DNA of 64,000 nucleotides, from the NCBI RefSeq assembly GCF_902825325.1, contig NZ_CADEAR010000001.1, forward strand, positions 248,001 to 312,000. Direction: 5' to 3'. Under the pieces are notes generated by a model. The model worked only from the letters and a program-made list of their open reading frames with translations, ran no database searches and was not told the origin of the DNA. A program made the translations under genes and the position numbers. Shown here piece by piece: positions 36,287-45,434 of the stretch (position 1 is the first letter of the stretch; each line of letters begins with the position of its first letter). This DNA comes from Brucella tritici. GTDB taxonomy: Bacteria > Pseudomonadota > Alphaproteobacteria > Rhizobiales > Rhizobiaceae.

Positions 36287-36946
36287 ATGCATTGGACGGA
36301 GTATCTTCCCGCCCTTTTCAAGGGGGCGCAAGTCACCGCCATTCTTGCCCTCAGTTCGATGGCCATCGGCACTATACTGGCGTTTGCGGCCGGGATTGCC
36401 CGTTTTGCCGGCGGACCGATCCTATCCACGATTGCGGTGATCTATATCGAGATATTCCGCGGCACGTCTCTGCTCGTGCAACTGTTCTGGCTCTATTATG
36501 CCTTGCCGCTGATCGGCATTTCATTTGATCCGGTCACTACAGGCATCATGGGGCTTGGGCTCAATATCGGTGCTTATGGCGCGGAAGTCGTGCGCGGTGC
36601 CTTACAGGCAGTTCCAGAAGCGCAACATGAAGCCGCGCGCGCACTCAATTTCAGTAAGGGACATACCTTGTTCCATGTCATCCTGCCGCAAGCCGTGGTC
36701 GAAATGATGCCAGCATTCGGTAACCTTGCAATCCATAATCTCAAGGATACTGCCCTTGCCTCGCTGATCGCGATTAGCGACCTGACCTTCCAGGCCCAAC
36801 GCCTGCGCAACCTGACGCTCGATAGTGTGACAATCTATACGCTGACCTTGTTTGGATACTTTGCGATGGCGCTTGTACTTGCCGCAGCCATTCGCTGGCT
36901 GGAGAGACGTTTGAGACGTCAAACCATGGCTGGAGGTTTCGCATGA
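36287..36946 (+). CDS. ehuC: Ectoine/hydroxyectoine ABC transporter permease EhuC
   Basis: The 219-residue inner-membrane protein has the HisM/GlnP permease layout with about five helices and the EAA cytoplasmic loop for ATPase contact (EAQHEAARALNFSKGHTLFHV). FRGTSLLVQLFWLYYALP and NIGAYGAEVVRGALQAVP are family motifs. The ATG at 36287 follows GGGAGAC; the frame is open 22 codons upstream but without a start signal. It overlaps ehuD by ATGA. Confidence 0.92.
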   Translation: MHWTEYLPALFKGAQVTAILALSSMAIGTILAFAAGIARFAGGPILSTIAVIYIEIFRGTSLLVQLFWLYYALPLIGISFDPVTTGIMGLGLNIGAYGAEVVRGALQAVPEAQHEAARALNFSKGHTLFHVILPQAVVEMMPAFGNLAIHNLKDTALASLIAISDLTFQAQRLRNLTLDSVTIYTLTLFGYFAMALVLAAAIRWLERRLRRQTMAGGFA

Positions 36947-37635
36947 TCTACGGCTATGCCTGGGACACCTCGTCCACACTCTCCTTCGCAATTTCCATTT
37001 TGCCAATTCTGGCGATTGGTCTGACTGTAACCCTGAAAGCGGCTGCAACCGGGTTTGCAATTGCGCTCGTCCTTGGCCTTGTCTTCGCGCTTCTGCGCCG
37101 CAGCCCATACAAGATCATATCCTGGCCAACAGCAGTTGTGGTGGAGTTTCTTCGTGATACACCACTGCTCGTGCAGCTGTTTTTTCTGTACTACGTGCTG
37201 CCGGTCTACGGCATTGTCCTGCCTGCCTTTCTGACTGGCGCACTGGCACTTGGTCTTCAGTATTCAGCCTATACGTCGGAAGTTTATCGCGGAGGTATCG
37301 AAGCCATTCCGCGCGGACAATGGGAAGCGGCGCGAGCTCTCAATCTCACGCCTTGGCGCACCTATCGCGATATCGTCATTCCACAAGCCATACCCCGGAT
37401 CATCCCAGCCATGGGCAATTACCTTGTCTCCATGCTGAAGGAGACACCGGTTCTGTCTGTTGTGAGCATTGTCGACATGCTGAACCTCGCCAATCTGATC
37501 GGCGATCGCACCTTCGAATATCTCGTGCCATTGTCGATGGTCGGCTTGATCTTCCTTGTGCTGACCCTCATCTGTTCAGCGCTCATACGCCTGCTCGAAC
37601 GCACACTTCCAAAGAACGGGATCGCTCTCAAATGA
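36943..37635 (+). CDS. ehuD: Ectoine/hydroxyectoine ABC transporter permease EhuD
   Basis: The 230-residue permease shares the HisM/GlnP layout of EhuC, with its own EAA loop ([21 protein letters not shown]) and [19 protein letters not shown]. It should form the heterodimeric channel with EhuC. It overlaps both neighbours by 4 bp, so the three membrane and ATPase genes are translationally coupled. Confidence 0.92.
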   Translation: MIYGYAWDTSSTLSFAISILPILAIGLTVTLKAAATGFAIALVLGLVFALLRRSPYKIISWPTAVVVEFLRDTPLLVQLFFLYYVLPVYGIVLPAFLTGALALGLQYSAYTSEVYRGGIEAIPRGQWEAARALNLTPWRTYRDIVIPQAIPRIIPAMGNYLVSMLKETPVLSVVSIVDMLNLANLIGDRTFEYLVPLSMVGLIFLVLTLICSALIRLLERTLPKNGIALK

Positions 37636-38396
37636 CCCAGGAAATTATCCGCTTTCAGGACGTAACCAAGCGCTTCGGAGCCCTGACTGTACTGGATCGC
37701 TTCAATTTTTCGGTCAAGACAGGCGAGAAGGTTACGCTAATCGGACCCTCCGGATCGGGAAAATCAACGGTGCTCCGCATTCTCATGACACTGGAGCCGT
37801 TTCAGGAGGGTACACTTGAGCTTGCAGACATGCCCTATCACGAGCCAAACGGAAAAGGGCAATTTCAGGCGAGCGAAGGCCATTTGCGCAAGATCAGATC
37901 GCATGTTGGCATGGTGTTTCAGAGCTTCAATCTGTTTCCGCATATGTCGGTGCTACGTAACATCATCGAGGCGCCGGTCCATGTTTTGGGCATGAAACGC
38001 GGCGAAGCGGAGGCTCGTGCCCTCGACTTGCTCTCACTTGTGGGTTTGACGGACAAGAAGGATCACTATCCCTCGCAGCTTTCAGGCGGCCAGCAACAGC
38101 GCGTTGCTATCGCCCGCTCGCTTGCGATGCGCCCGCGTGTCCTGTTGTTCGATGAACCGACATCGGCGCTTGACCCGCAGTTAGTAGGCGAAGTGCTCTC
38201 CGTCATTCGCAGCCTGGCACAGGAACATGATCTGACCATGCTTCTTGTCACACATGAAATGCGATTTGCTCGGGAAGTATCCGACCGCGTTTGTTTTTTT
38301 GACAAGGGACGTATCTGCGAGCAAGGCACCCCGGAACAGATATTCCAGTCACCGACAGAAGCTCGCACCAAGGAATTCCTGCAGTCTGTACTTTGA
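37632..38396 (+). CDS. ehuA: Ectoine/hydroxyectoine ABC transporter ATP-binding protein
   Basis: The 254-residue ATPase has Walker [10 protein letters not shown], the Q-loop [10 protein letters not shown], signature LSGGQQQR, Walker [14 protein letters not shown] and the H-loop VTHEM. This is the polar amino acid ATPase type. The start lies in the ATGA overlap with ehuD. In S. meliloti ehuA comes first in the transport operon; here it is last, after ehuD. The transcript probably ends in the palindromic repeat downstream. Confidence 0.92.
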   Translation: MTQEIIRFQDVTKRFGALTVLDRFNFSVKTGEKVTLIGPSGSGKSTVLRILMTLEPFQEGTLELADMPYHEPNGKGQFQASEGHLRKIRSHVGMVFQSFNLFPHMSVLRNIIEAPVHVLGMKRGEAEARALDLLSLVGLTDKKDHYPSQLSGGQQQRVAIARSLAMRPRVLLFDEPTSALDPQLVGEVLSVIRSLAQEHDLTMLLVTHEMRFAREVSDRVCFFDKGRICEQGTPEQIFQSPTEARTKEFLQSVL

Positions 38397-38405
38397 GATT
38401 GATCG

Positions 38406-38507
38406 TTTAGAGCGCGTTTCGATCTGATTGGATCAGATCGACGCTCTATCTCTTGGTTTTGACGCGTATCTTTTCCGAAAACCGTTTCACACTTTTCGGG
38501 ATGCGCT
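38406..38507. repeat. Palindromic extragenic repeat of the Hyphomicrobiales type
   Basis: The element has two hairpins. The first has outer arms AGAGCG (38409-38414) and CGCTCT (38442-38447) and an inner 9-bp stem CGATCTGAT/ATCAGATCG. The second pairs CCGAAAA (38475-38481) with TTTTCGG (38493-38499). The 25-bp second hairpin is 23/25 identical, in inverted orientation, to the one at 59782-59806. Similar elements are abundant between genes in Brucella and relatives. It lies between convergent ehuA and enuR and may serve as terminator. Confidence 0.8.
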
Positions 38508-39900
38508 AAGCGATCGAACCAACATCATAAACGGGCGGCAGTTGGGCAAAGGTTTCACGGATCGTTTCAAGTGCCGTCTGCAAAGCCGAACGCGAAAGCC
38601 GTCCGCCAAGACAGACCCGGATGCCCCCGTTTCCTCGATCTACACCAGCCACAAAGGGATCAGACGGTGTGACTGCAACGCCTTTGTTGGCAAGCGCGCG
38701 CACCAGTCCATCCTCAGACCAGTTGCGAGGAATTTTCAGCCAGGCACATAGAGAAAGCGGATTGCTGCCTGCCACAAGTGCGCCCAGAATGTCGGTCACT
38801 TGCGCCTGACGGGATCGCAACTCGCTGCGCTGGATGTCAATAAGTGCCTCAGCCGTGCCATCTTCAATCCAGCGGCTGGCCATTTCAGCCATGAGATTGA
38901 CGCCGCTCCAGCTCGTTACACGAAGAATGGATGTAATCCGAATGGAATATTGCGTCGGAACAACAAGATAACCCGTACGCAACCCCGTCATGACCGTTTT
39001 GGTGAAGCTCGTTACAAAGAAACCCAAGTCGGGCAACAGCTCCGGCATCGAGGGTAGTTTCTCTTCGAGAATGGGTTTGTAGACTTCATCCTCGATAACG
39101 CAGACGTCATATCGCCGCGCGATTTCGGCAACGGCTATGCGGCGCTCGGGCCCCATCAAATGGCTGGTCGGATTGCCAAATGTCGGGATCATTACGAGTG
39201 CACGAACGTCTCCAGCTTTGCAGGCGATTTCGAACGCATCCGGCAGAATGCCCTGTTCGTCAATCGGGAGCCCGCGCAGAGTAAATCCAAGCACATTGGC
39301 AAGACCAATGATGCCATGGTCGGTCAGGCTTTCCGTCAGCACCACCTCCCCCGGCTGAACAACAGCAGCGACGGCAAGAAACAGCCCATGTGCGGCACCG
39401 TTTGTGATGATAATCCGGCCTGGATCGACAGCTACGGATAGGCCACGCAGCCACTCCCGTGCAACCGCGCGATGTCGATCCAGCCCCGCAATTGGACGAC
39501 ATGGGCGCATGAAACTGGCGTTGTCGGACTGACTCATTTCTTCAAGCAGACAACGCGAAGCATTTTCGTGTGCTTCTGTATAAACCGCCCGAATGATTGA
39601 TAAATCTGCCGCTCCACTCGGATCCCGGTCCAGCATAAAACGGTCCGCTCGCTCTGTCACACGGTTGCAGACATAGGTTCCCCGGCCAACCTCACCGCGA
39701 AGATAGCCGCGCCGTTCCGCCTCCTTGTAGCTGATACTGACGGTCTGCACAGAAAGCCCGAGCTTGTGAGCCAAATCGCGATGGGTAGGCATACGCGTGG
39801 CGGGCAGAAGAATGCCCTTTTCGATATCGTCAACAATTTTGTCCGTCAAAAGCCGGTGCTTGGTGACACCCTTGCGCATTTCCAATATGGGTTCCCACAT
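38506..39900 (-). CDS. enuR: EnuR, MocR-type regulator of ectoine catabolism
   Basis: The 464-residue protein fuses a GntR winged HTH (about residues 12-80, TRMPTHRDLAHKLGLSVQTVS) to an aminotransferase-like domain (about 100-460). The PLP lysine is K301 in SFTKTVMTG, matching the K302 region reported for EnuR of Ruegeria pomeroyi. EnuR represses ectoine genes until its PLP reacts with N-alpha-acetyl-diaminobutyrate or diaminobutyrate. Here it is encoded convergently at the end of the cluster. A TATAAT-type promoter with flanking repeats lies upstream. No strong ribosome site is seen. Confidence 0.9.
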   Translation of the reverse strand: MWEPILEMRKGVTKHRLLTDKIVDDIEKGILLPATRMPTHRDLAHKLGLSVQTVSISYKEAERRGYLRGEVGRGTYVCNRVTERADRFMLDRDPSGAADLSIIRAVYTEAHENASRCLLEEMSQSDNASFMRPCRPIAGLDRHRAVAREWLRGLSVAVDPGRIIITNGAAHGLFLAVAAVVQPGEVVLTESLTDHGIIGLANVLGFTLRGLPIDEQGILPDAFEIACKAGDVRALVMIPTFGNPTSHLMGPERRIAVAEIARRYDVCVIEDEVYKPILEEKLPSMPELLPDLGFFVTSFTKTVMTGLRTGYLVVPTQYSIRITSILRVTSWSGVNLMAEMASRWIEDGTAEALIDIQRSELRSRQAQVTDILGALVAGSNPLSLCAWLKIPRNWSEDGLVRALANKGVAVTPSDPFVAGVDRGNGGIRVCLGGRLSRSALQTALETIRETFAQLPPVYDVGSIA

Positions 39901-39915
39901 ACGTCCAACGACTCC

Positions 39916-39967
39916 ATCATGACATATCCATAATTGTCTTATTATACTGGAGGTATATCATGACAAT
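39916..39967 (-). promoter_or_regulatory. enuR promoter with repeated motif, candidate EnuR autoregulatory site
   Basis: The minus strand carries TATAAT (39946-39941), 40 bp before the enuR ATG. On the plus strand the 9-mer ATCATGACA occurs at 39916-39924 and again at 39957-39965, 41 bp apart, on both sides of the -10 box. ATTGTC at 39933-39938 is the inverse of GACAAT at 39962-39967. Repeats around the promoter are typical of MocR autoregulation. Confidence 0.5.
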
Positions 39968-40200
39968 CCAGTCAAAACAGCAGTTGGGAAGCAGTCACTC
40001 CGGCTAGCGAGGACAATTGCCCGGACGACGCAAAGTATACCTTAACGAGCGTATGGCGCGCGATGCATTGTACCCGAAGTAGCATCGGAAGATGTCAATA
40101 TCGCCTCATAAAAGATGACAAGCCCGTCAAAACAAGCTATTGATAGTTAAAGTGAATTCTATCGTTCACCTATATAAATCGCTCATCGCCGCCGGATGAA
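39968..40200. other. Intergenic region upstream of the LacI gene
   Basis: No gene is supported here. An inverted repeat GTGAA-N8-TTCAC lies at 40152-40169, directly before a TATATAA at 40171-40177, about 30 bp from the start codon. It does not resemble the LacI-type palindromes at 47686 and 47885, so a different regulator may control this gene. Confidence 0.35.
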
Positions 40201-41241
40201 ATGCGCATGAATAAAAAACGGAGCTCGCAGGCTTCCAGGCCGCAAAATCCAGCCCAATCATTCCTTGAGAATGAACGTCCGACGCTGAAGACAATTGCAT
40301 TTATGACCGGCCTTGGCGTGACCACGGTTTCCCGTGCCTTGAAGGATGCACCGGAAATTGGTTTGGAAACACGTAAACGCGTACAATTGATCGCTCGACA
40401 GATCGGCTATCGTCCCAATCGTGCGGGTGTGCGTCTTCGAACAGGTAAGACGAATGTCATTGCGCTGGTACTGAATACACAGGACGAGATCATGGGTTTC
40501 ACCAGTCAGGTCATTCATGGCGTCGCCGATGTTCTAGCTGAAACACAGTACCATCTCATTCTGACGCCCTATTTTCATTCGAAGGCGTCGATCGAGCCGA
40601 TCCGCTACATCGTGGAAACGGGTTCAGCCGACGGCATTATTTTCTCACGTACAGAACCGGACGATCAGCGCGTCCATTTTCTGACGGAACATGATTTTCC
40701 TTTCGCCACCCATGGTCGTACTGATACGGGCATTGAGCACCCTTTTCACGACTTTGATAATTTCAATTTCTCGCTGGATATGGTCGGCAAACTGTCATCG
40801 CGCGGACGAAAGCGGCTTGCTTTGCTGACTCCACCGGCCCATCTCACCTATTACCGGCATATGGTGGGCGGATTTTATGAGGGGCTTCGTGCTTTTCACT
40901 GTAGCGGATCGCCCCTTGAAGGTGTTGATCTCGATACGCCGCTTGAGGAGTTGCGGCAGCATATTGCTCAATTGATGAAAAGACCTGATCGACCGGATGG
41001 TATCATCTGTTCCGGTAGTGCCGCTGCGTTGGCAATCGTGGCAGGCGTCGAAGATGCCGGATTGAACATTGGCAATGAAATCGATGTCGCAGCCAAACAA
41101 TCAACGCAGATTCTGCATTGGTTTCGACCGGGGCTGATCGTCGTCGAGGAGAGTTTCAAGCTCGCCGGGCAACAGCTCGGTAAAGCCATTCTTGGCCGGA
41201 TCAACGGCATCGATGTCAAGTCCTTGCAGACCATCGGGTAA
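40201..41241 (+). CDS. LacI-family transcriptional regulator
   Basis: The 346-residue protein has a LacI HTH and hinge (about residues 28-80: LKTIAFMTGLGVTTVSRALKD, RKRVQLIARQIGYRPN) followed by a periplasmic-binding-like sugar sensor (about 85-345). It is encoded convergently at the end of the sugar ABC transporter operon and is the natural candidate for the operators at 47686 and 47885. The N-terminal 25 residues before the HTH are a non-conserved basic tail. The effector is presumably the transported sugar or its oxidised form. Confidence 0.87.
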   Translation: MRMNKKRSSQASRPQNPAQSFLENERPTLKTIAFMTGLGVTTVSRALKDAPEIGLETRKRVQLIARQIGYRPNRAGVRLRTGKTNVIALVLNTQDEIMGFTSQVIHGVADVLAETQYHLILTPYFHSKASIEPIRYIVETGSADGIIFSRTEPDDQRVHFLTEHDFPFATHGRTDTGIEHPFHDFDNFNFSLDMVGKLSSRGRKRLALLTPPAHLTYYRHMVGGFYEGLRAFHCSGSPLEGVDLDTPLEELRQHIAQLMKRPDRPDGIICSGSAAALAIVAGVEDAGLNIGNEIDVAAKQSTQILHWFRPGLIVVEESFKLAGQQLGKAILGRINGIDVKSLQTIG

Positions 41242-41260
41242 GAGTGGGCGGAGGCCACTC
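41242..41260. terminator. Hairpin after the LacI gene
   Basis: GAGTGG (41242-41247) pairs with CCACTC (41255-41260) around a 7-nt loop, right after the stop codon. It lies between convergent genes. The stem is short and there is no T-tract, so its role is only probable. Confidence 0.45.
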
Positions 41261-41313
41261 CAATCCCGTAGGACCGGAATAGCCTCCTATCGCTCGGGAG
41301 GAGCGATGCAAAG

Positions 41314-42480
41314 TCAGTTTGCCGCCCGCTTCTTTCCGTTTTTTACGGGCCGCAGCAAGGCTTCAGCTGCGGCAATGTCGAGTGCTGCCGGGCGAGTGCA
41401 GCGTGTTTCGATGTCGATGAAGCGCTTTTCTTCACCCGACCTGAGAACAGCCAGCATGACATCGACCCCATGCAGTGCACGTTCCAGCGAACAACGCATA
41501 TCGCGACCATCCAGAATTGCAGCCGCCATATCTGCCAAGCCTGCTGTTCTATAATTGGCCATCATACCTTGAGGGTGCTGTTCATTGGCAATTCCAAAGG
41601 GGTGCTCCCAATTTTCAACTGGTTCGGCTGGCTTGCCCGGCTTCGCCAGTTGCACCTCTCCGCCAAAAAAATTGGGATCTGGCAGATAGAGAGATCCTTC
41701 GGTGCCATATAATTCCGTGTTCGCATGGCGATGAGCCCAAACGTCCCAACTTGCCGAAAGGGTTATTGTTGCCCCCTGTTCGAACTCCAGCAGTGCGTGA
41801 ACCGTTGTCGGTGTCTCAACCCGAATGGTTTCGCCTTTGCGGGGTTCTGAGCTGATCGTACGCGTTGGTGTAGCCGCGGAGGTCAAAGCCGCAACACGTC
41901 TCACGGGCCCTATCAGATTAACGAGATTGGCGATGTAATAAGGCCCTAAATCAAGGATCGGTCCGCCGCCCTTTCGAAAGAAAAAGTCCGGATTCGGATG
42001 CCAATGCTCCATGCCATGGCTCATGACATGGCATGTACCTGACGTGATGCGACCGACATTACCGCTATCGATTTCGCGCCGCGCCAGCTGGTGCGCTCCA
42101 CCCAGAAACGTATCCGGCGCGCAACCCACTTTGAGATTGCGGCCATCGGCAAGCGCTTTCAATTCCAACCCTTGTTCCATCGAGAGAACCAAAGGCTTTT
42201 CCGAATAAGCGTGTTTGCCTGCGGCCAGAATTTGCTTTGTGACAGCATAATGGGCATCGGGAACCGTCAAATTGACGACGATATCTATATCGTTATTTTG
42301 GAGCAGCTCATCGATAGTCTGCGCTTTTACACCAAACTCTTCTGCGCGCGCGTTTGCTGCGGCAGGGTTAATATCGGCACATGCCCTTATTTCGATACCT
42401 CGAAACATCGGAGACAGCCGCAGATAGGCAGCAGATATATTACCGCAACCGATAATGCCGACACCAAGTGTCTTGGTCAT
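41314..42480 (-). CDS. Gfo/Idh/MocA-family sugar oxidoreductase
   Basis: The 388-residue protein has an N-terminal Rossmann fold (VGIIGCGNISAAYL, about residues 6-19) and the EKPL motif (SEKPLVLSMEQG) carrying the catalytic lysine. A C-terminal alpha/beta substrate domain follows, with GGGPILDLGPYYI. These enzymes oxidise or reduce sugars at one carbon with NAD(P). With the epimerase-like protein and ABC importer it forms a typical cluster for unusual sugars or glycosides. The ATG at 42480 follows GGAG; a TTG four codons earlier is unlikely. The C-terminus is Lys-rich (VKNGKKRAAN). Confidence 0.87.
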   Translation of the reverse strand: MTKTLGVGIIGCGNISAAYLRLSPMFRGIEIRACADINPAAANARAEEFGVKAQTIDELLQNNDIDIVVNLTVPDAHYAVTKQILAAGKHAYSEKPLVLSMEQGLELKALADGRNLKVGCAPDTFLGGAHQLARREIDSGNVGRITSGTCHVMSHGMEHWHPNPDFFFRKGGGPILDLGPYYIANLVNLIGPVRRVAALTSAATPTRTISSEPRKGETIRVETPTTVHALLEFEQGATITLSASWDVWAHRHANTELYGTEGSLYLPDPNFFGGEVQLAKPGKPAEPVENWEHPFGIANEQHPQGMMANYRTAGLADMAAAILDGRDMRCSLERALHGVDVMLAVLRSGEEKRFIDIETRCTRPAALDIAAAEALLRPVKNGKKRAAN

Positions 42481-42493
42481 TTCATTCTCCAAA

Positions 42494-43240
42494 TCAGAAA
42501 TTCTTTACGGTTTCGATGGAACGGCTGGCAAATCGGGTATCATCCGACGGATTATCGTGTTCCATGATGAAATAGCGGGCAGGCGTCTTGCGCAAAGCTG
42601 CGAACAACGCAGCCCAGTCTACAGTTCCGTGCCCGACATCTTCCCAGCCGTCTTCGTCAGCTTTTTCACCGGTTATCGCGATATCCTTGACATGGACCGC
42701 AAGGATACGGTCGCCATAGCGCTTGATCCATTCAAGCGGGTCGGCACCACCTTTGATGATCCATGCAATGTCCGCCTCCCACGCAAGATCAGGCGAAGCA
42801 TCAAGGATATGCTCCTGTGGCACTGAACCGTCAGCCAGGGGACGGAATTCAAAATCGTGATTGTGCCAGCCAAAGGCATAGCCCGCCTTGCGGTAAGGCT
42901 CTCCGGCGGCAGCGAGGCGCTTTCCGAACTCCTGCCAACCGGCAACGCTATCCGGGCGACGATCAGTATCGAGATACGGGCAGAAAATCGCCTTCATATC
43001 GGCAACCTTGGCGATTTCCAGAACACGGTCGACTTCGTTCTCGAGCATGTCCAGACCAAAGTGCCCGGTAGGCATGGAGAGCCCGAAAGCGTCGAGCTCC
43101 TTCTTTAGTCGTGCCGGATCACCATAAATCCCCCCATAGCCTTCCACCCGACGATAGCCGAGGTCTCGCAGCATTGTGAGTGTACGCTCCAGCGGTTGGA
43201 AATTGCGGGAGCTGTAAAGTTGATAGGAATATCCGTTCAT
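42494..43240 (-). CDS. Sugar phosphate isomerase/epimerase-like TIM-barrel protein
   Basis: The 248-residue protein matches the xylose isomerase-like TIM-barrel family. Metal-ligand candidates are present in GYAFGWHNHDFEF, EADIAWI, VHVKDI and FIMEHDNPS. Family members include epimerases, dehydratases and the eliminases that split 3-keto-glycosides. It starts 13 bp before the Gfo/Idh gene. A 156-bp gap separates it from the ABC ATPase gene upstream. Confidence 0.83.
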   Translation of the reverse strand: MNGYSYQLYSSRNFQPLERTLTMLRDLGYRRVEGYGGIYGDPARLKKELDAFGLSMPTGHFGLDMLENEVDRVLEIAKVADMKAIFCPYLDTDRRPDSVAGWQEFGKRLAAAGEPYRKAGYAFGWHNHDFEFRPLADGSVPQEHILDASPDLAWEADIAWIIKGGADPLEWIKRYGDRILAVHVKDIAITGEKADEDGWEDVGHGTVDWAALFAALRKTPARYFIMEHDNPSDDTRFASRSIETVKNF

Positions 43241-43396
43241 GTCCTCATCCTTCAAACTCTGTCCTGATTTGTCTCGGGCTTTTCTGAGGTCAAAGCATCC
43301 CGGCGCGGCCCAAAGCGATCTTCGTGCCGTCCATTGAAAGCCAATAGTTTCGCCTCTTGCAGGAGGCTCTTAAGGGGAGCGTTTTTCGCTATTCAT

Positions 43397-44467
43397 CTAA
43401 AGCCTCTCCTCCGTTTGGGCGTCGAAAAGTGACAGGGCACCGGGCTTGAATCCGATCCTGACCTGCTCGCCCGCCCGATAGCGTTTACCGGCTTCCACTC
43501 GCGCGGATAGCGGATGACCGTTCAAGCGAAGCCAGACAAGGCTATCGGCGCCCATCGGCTCGTCCAGATCGACGGTCGCTTCAAAGCCGTTTTCGACGTC
43601 AAGCCTGATATGCTCTGGACGAACACCGAGGATCGCCTTCTGTCCTGGCGCTAGCTTCCCGTCATATCCGTCGAGCCGCACAGCAGTCTCTCCGATATGG
43701 AATACGAGCTCGCTTTGTGTGACCGTAATTTCCCCGGAAAAGAAATTCATCGACGGCGAGCCGAGAAAACCTGCGACGAACCGGTTTTTCGGCCGGTTGT
43801 AGATCGTCAGCGGATCGGCCAGTTGCTGGACCACCCCGCCCTTCATCACTGCAATGCGATCCGCGAGCGTCAGGGCTTCGATCTGGTCGTGGGTGACATA
43901 GATCATCGTATTGCCGAGCTTCTGGTGAAGACGCTTGATCTCGACGCGCAGTTCGGAGCGCAATTTTGCATCGAGATTGGAAAGCGGTTCATCGAACAGA
44001 AACACGTCGACGTCGCGCACCAGTGCGCGACCGATCGCAACACGCTGGCGTTGACCGCCAGAAAGTGCCGAAGGTTTGCGTTGCAGCAAGGGTTCGATCT
44101 GAAGAATTTCAGCGGCACGCTGGATACGTTTGTCTATTTCCGACTTCGACAGACCGGCAACCCGCAAACCGAAAGAAAGGTTCTTTTCGACAGTCATCTG
44201 CGGATAAAGCGCATAGGATTGAAACACCATGCCGATGCCGCGATCCTTCGGTTCTTCCCACGTAACGTTGCGCCCCTTGATATAAATGCTGCCTTCGGAG
44301 ATATCGAGAAGGCCCGCCACGCAATTGAGCAGCGTGGACTTGCCACAACCGGACGGGCCGAGAAGCACGAGGAATTCACCCTCTCCGATCTCAAGATTGA
44401 GATTTTGCAACACGTTGACCGAACCGAAGCCGAGCGAGAGGTCCTGGATGGAGACGCTTGAATTCAT
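43397..44467 (-). CDS. Carbohydrate ABC transporter ATP-binding protein (MalK/UgpC-type)
   Basis: The 356-residue ATPase has a nucleotide-binding domain with Walker A GPSGCGKST, Q-loop VFQSYALYP, signature LSGGQRQR, Walker B VFLFDEPLSNLDA and H-loop VTHDQ. A C-terminal regulatory TOBE/OB domain follows (about residues 240-350, including ILGVRPEHI and DEPMGAD). This length and domain set is characteristic of MalK-type sugar importers. It starts 4 bp after the second permease stop and energises the importer. Confidence 0.93.
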   Translation of the reverse strand: MNSSVSIQDLSLGFGSVNVLQNLNLEIGEGEFLVLLGPSGCGKSTLLNCVAGLLDISEGSIYIKGRNVTWEEPKDRGIGMVFQSYALYPQMTVEKNLSFGLRVAGLSKSEIDKRIQRAAEILQIEPLLQRKPSALSGGQRQRVAIGRALVRDVDVFLFDEPLSNLDAKLRSELRVEIKRLHQKLGNTMIYVTHDQIEALTLADRIAVMKGGVVQQLADPLTIYNRPKNRFVAGFLGSPSMNFFSGEITVTQSELVFHIGETAVRLDGYDGKLAPGQKAILGVRPEHIRLDVENGFEATVDLDEPMGADSLVWLRLNGHPLSARVEAGKRYRAGEQVRIGFKPGALSLFDAQTEERL

Positions 44468-44471
44468 GAAC

Positions 44472-45434
44472 TCATCCTTTCACTGCGCCGGCAGCGATAC
44501 CGCGAACAAAGTAACGGCCTGAAAGAAAGTAAACGAGCAGCGGCACAGCACCTGTGAGAATGGTGGCAGCCATATTGACGTTATATTCCTTCACGCCCTG
44601 CATGGAGTTGACGATATTGTTTAGCTGAACAGTCATCGGAAAATTCTGCGTTCCCGCGAACACCACGCCGAACAAGAAGTCGTTCCAGATACCGGTCACC
44701 TGCAGAATGATCGCGACGACAAAGATTGGCAGCGACATAGGCAACATGATCTGAAAGAAAATGCGCCAGAACCCGGCTCCATCCACGCGCGCTGCCTTGA
44801 AGAGTTCAGGCGGTAGACCGGCGAAATAGTTGCGAAACAACAGCGTCAGGATCGGCATCCCGAAAATGGTATGAATGAAGACAACACCGGTCAGTGTGCC
44901 GAATATGCCAAGCTCGCGCGTAATTATGACGAGCGGATAAAGCATGACCTGATATGGAATGAATGCACCGAACAACAGGACCGAAAAGAAGATTTCCGAT
45001 CCTTTGAATTTCCAGTTTGCCAACGCATAACCATTGACCGAAGCAATGGCGATAGAAACGATCACACTTGGCACGGTGATCTTGATCGAATTCCAGAAAC
45101 CCGCTCTGATGCCTTCACAATAAAGGCCGGTGCATGCTTGGCTCCACGCCTTGACCCATGGTTCAAATGTGATCTCGACTGGTGGTGAAAAGATATTACC
45201 GAGCCGGATTTCAGGCATGCCTTTCAGGGATGTGACGACCATCACGTAGAGCGGCAGCAGATAATAGACGGCAGCAACGAACAAAATACTGTAGAGCATA
45301 ATGGTGGCAGGCGCAAAGCTCCGGTTTGGCTTACGACCCCAAGGTTGCGATGCCGGCCTCTGCGCTGGGTGGATCCGGGTTGCTACAGCCTCATTTTCTG
45401 TTGGCACCTTCCTATTCAGGACAGCTTCCGTCAT
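44472..45434 (-). CDS. Carbohydrate ABC transporter permease (MalG-like)
   Basis: The 320-residue permease has an N-terminal cytoplasmic tail of about 40 residues and six predicted helices. Its EAA-type loop is ELFKAARVDGAGFWRIFFQIM. The GLYCEGIRAGFWNS segment and long periplasmic loop fit the glucose/mannose-type (GtsC-like) subgroup. It overlaps the first permease by 4 bp and ends 4 bp before the ATPase gene. Confidence 0.92.
   Translation of the reverse strand: MTEAVLNRKVPTENEAVATRIHPAQRPASQPWGRKPNRSFAPATIMLYSILFVAAVYYLLPLYVMVVTSLKGMPEIRLGNIFSPPVEITFEPWVKAWSQACTGLYCEGIRAGFWNSIKITVPSVIVSIAIASVNGYALANWKFKGSEIFFSVLLFGAFIPYQVMLYPLVIITRELGIFGTLTGVVFIHTIFGMPILTLLFRNYFAGLPPELFKAARVDGAGFWRIFFQIMLPMSLPIFVVAIILQVTGIWNDFLFGVVFAGTQNFPMTVQLNNIVNSMQGVKEYNVNMAATILTGAVPLLVYFLSGRYFVRGIAAGAVKG

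Noticed and set aside
41314-43240. Trehalose utilisation genes thuAB
   Set aside because: A Gfo/Idh protein alone is present; no ThuA-type protein is next to it, and the other enzyme is a TIM-barrel epimerase-like protein.
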